A stretch of DNA of 64,000 nt from DASTCZ01 sp035308165 (GTDB lineage Bacteria; Acidobacteriota; Terriglobia; Acidiferrales; UBA7541): the NCBI GenBank assembly GCA_035308165.1, contig DATGHC010000046.1, positions 1-64,000 on the forward strand, written 5' to 3'. This document shows positions 63,469 through 64,000 of this stretch, piece by piece. The stretch's first letter is position 1. Each line of letters starts with the position of its first letter. The notes below the pieces were generated by a model that was given only the letters and a program-made list of their open reading frames with translations, was not told the origin of the DNA and made no database searches. Made by a program: the position numbers and the translations under genes.

Positions 63469-64000
63469 ATGCAGGTGAGTTCCCTCGATCCCCTTACTGC
63501 TGAACGAGATGGCCGGTTTCCGTTGCCACAAAACGGCTTGTTCGTTTGGGGAAGCAGCGCCTCCATGCTGGCACTCCGCCGGGTCGTCGCAGATACGGCC
63601 TCGACGGATATTCCGGTCCTGCTGATTGGAGAAAGTGGCACGGGCAAGGAAGTTTTGGCCTTGCACATCCATCAGTTGTCGGGACGGCGGGAAGAGCCAT
63701 TCATTAAGACTCGTTGCCGTTCGCTGATGCCGGGACGCCTGCCCGCGCAACTACAGAATTTGGCAAATGGAGACCTAGCCGGAGGGTTGTTCCGCGGCAC
63801 GGTCTTCCTGGACGATATTTGCGAACTGGAACCTGCCGGACAGCAACAACTCCTGGATCTGTTGTCTGGCGGAGATTCGCTTTCCGTGAAGAGCTCCCTT
63901 TCGGGCCGGATGATTTCCACATCTCGCCGTGTACTGGAAGAAGACCTTCGCGCCGGGAAATTTGCTGAGGAGCTCTACTTCCGCCTGAATGGGGTCTGCC
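63469..64000 (+). CDS. Sigma-54-activator-like AAA+ protein without GAFTGA loop, 3' end outside window
   Basis: 177 residues visible, open to the last base. The ATG at 63469 follows GGGGG. Walker A GESGTGKE at about residue 54 and Walker B VFLDDI are in frame, and KFAEELYFRLNGV matches the FREDLYYRLNV block of NtrC-type proteins. The segment that should carry GAFTGA is shortened by about 20 residues (SLMPGRLPAQL...NGDLAGGLFRGT), so sigma-54 contact should be lost. No receiver domain precedes it. It may compete with, or modulate, the NtrC-type regulator at 57398. Confidence 0.85.
   Translation, partial: MQVSSLDPLTAERDGRFPLPQNGLFVWGSSASMLALRRVVADTASTDIPVLLIGESGTGKEVLALHIHQLSGRREEPFIKTRCRSLMPGRLPAQLQNLANGDLAGGLFRGTVFLDDICELEPAGQQQLLDLLSGGDSLSVKSSLSGRMISTSRRVLEEDLRAGKFAEELYFRLNGVC

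Overview
The window is an ordinary stretch of chromosome, GC-rich and densely coded on both strands, with about 60 genes, no rRNA, no recognisable tRNA, no CRISPR array and no transposase gene. The gene set suggests a free-living aerobic Acidobacteriota member (Terriglobia/Koribacter-like). The pointers are a zinc-ribbon Ser/Thr kinase with a multi-pass tail, a secreted 29-residue-repeat protein, a CstA/S10-peptidase operon, DinB-fold proteins and several PilZ proteins. This taxonomic call is an inference.

Layout: 1-9200 holds a 5'-truncated BNR-repeat protein, a methyltransferase, two DinB-fold proteins, ThiC, a lipoprotein, a YyaL/DUF255 protein, a DUF2203 protein and a saccharopine-dehydrogenase-like protein. 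9200-17200 holds a methyltransferase, a phosphofructokinase with pyrophosphate-type residues, the operon S10 peptidase-cstA-ybdD, and map with a DUF2461 gene. 17200-31000 holds a PNPOx-like protein, FmdB, a hicBA pair, a large radical-SAM enzyme resembling tetraether/membrane-spanning lipid synthases, an Arg-rich protein, MOSC, queG, the 29-residue-repeat protein, Mn-type SOD and a LuxR regulator. 31300-45100 holds a PuuD-like membrane protein, murJ, a GT21-like glycosyltransferase with a PH-domain protein, YbjQ, the kinase, lon, cca and an RsbU-type phosphatase. 45100-52700 holds dinB (Pol IV), prmC, prfA, a double-domain ThyX-like protein, rpmE and a di-haem DUF1111 protein.

The most coherent block is 53.8-64 kb. 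It encodes a GGDEF-PilZ diguanylate cyclase, three further PilZ proteins, a soluble PAS histidine kinase, an NtrC-type sigma-54 activator, an ECF sigma/FecR pair, a CBS protein and the start of a second AAA+ protein that has lost the GAFTGA loop. Four of these genes carry a correctly spaced sigma-54 -24/-12 element (TGG-N9-TGCW) 55 to 75 bases before their start codons. Two of those genes also share a 14-15 base motif further upstream. I read this as a local sigma-54-controlled cyclic-di-GMP circuit built around the two-component pair at 56159-58861.
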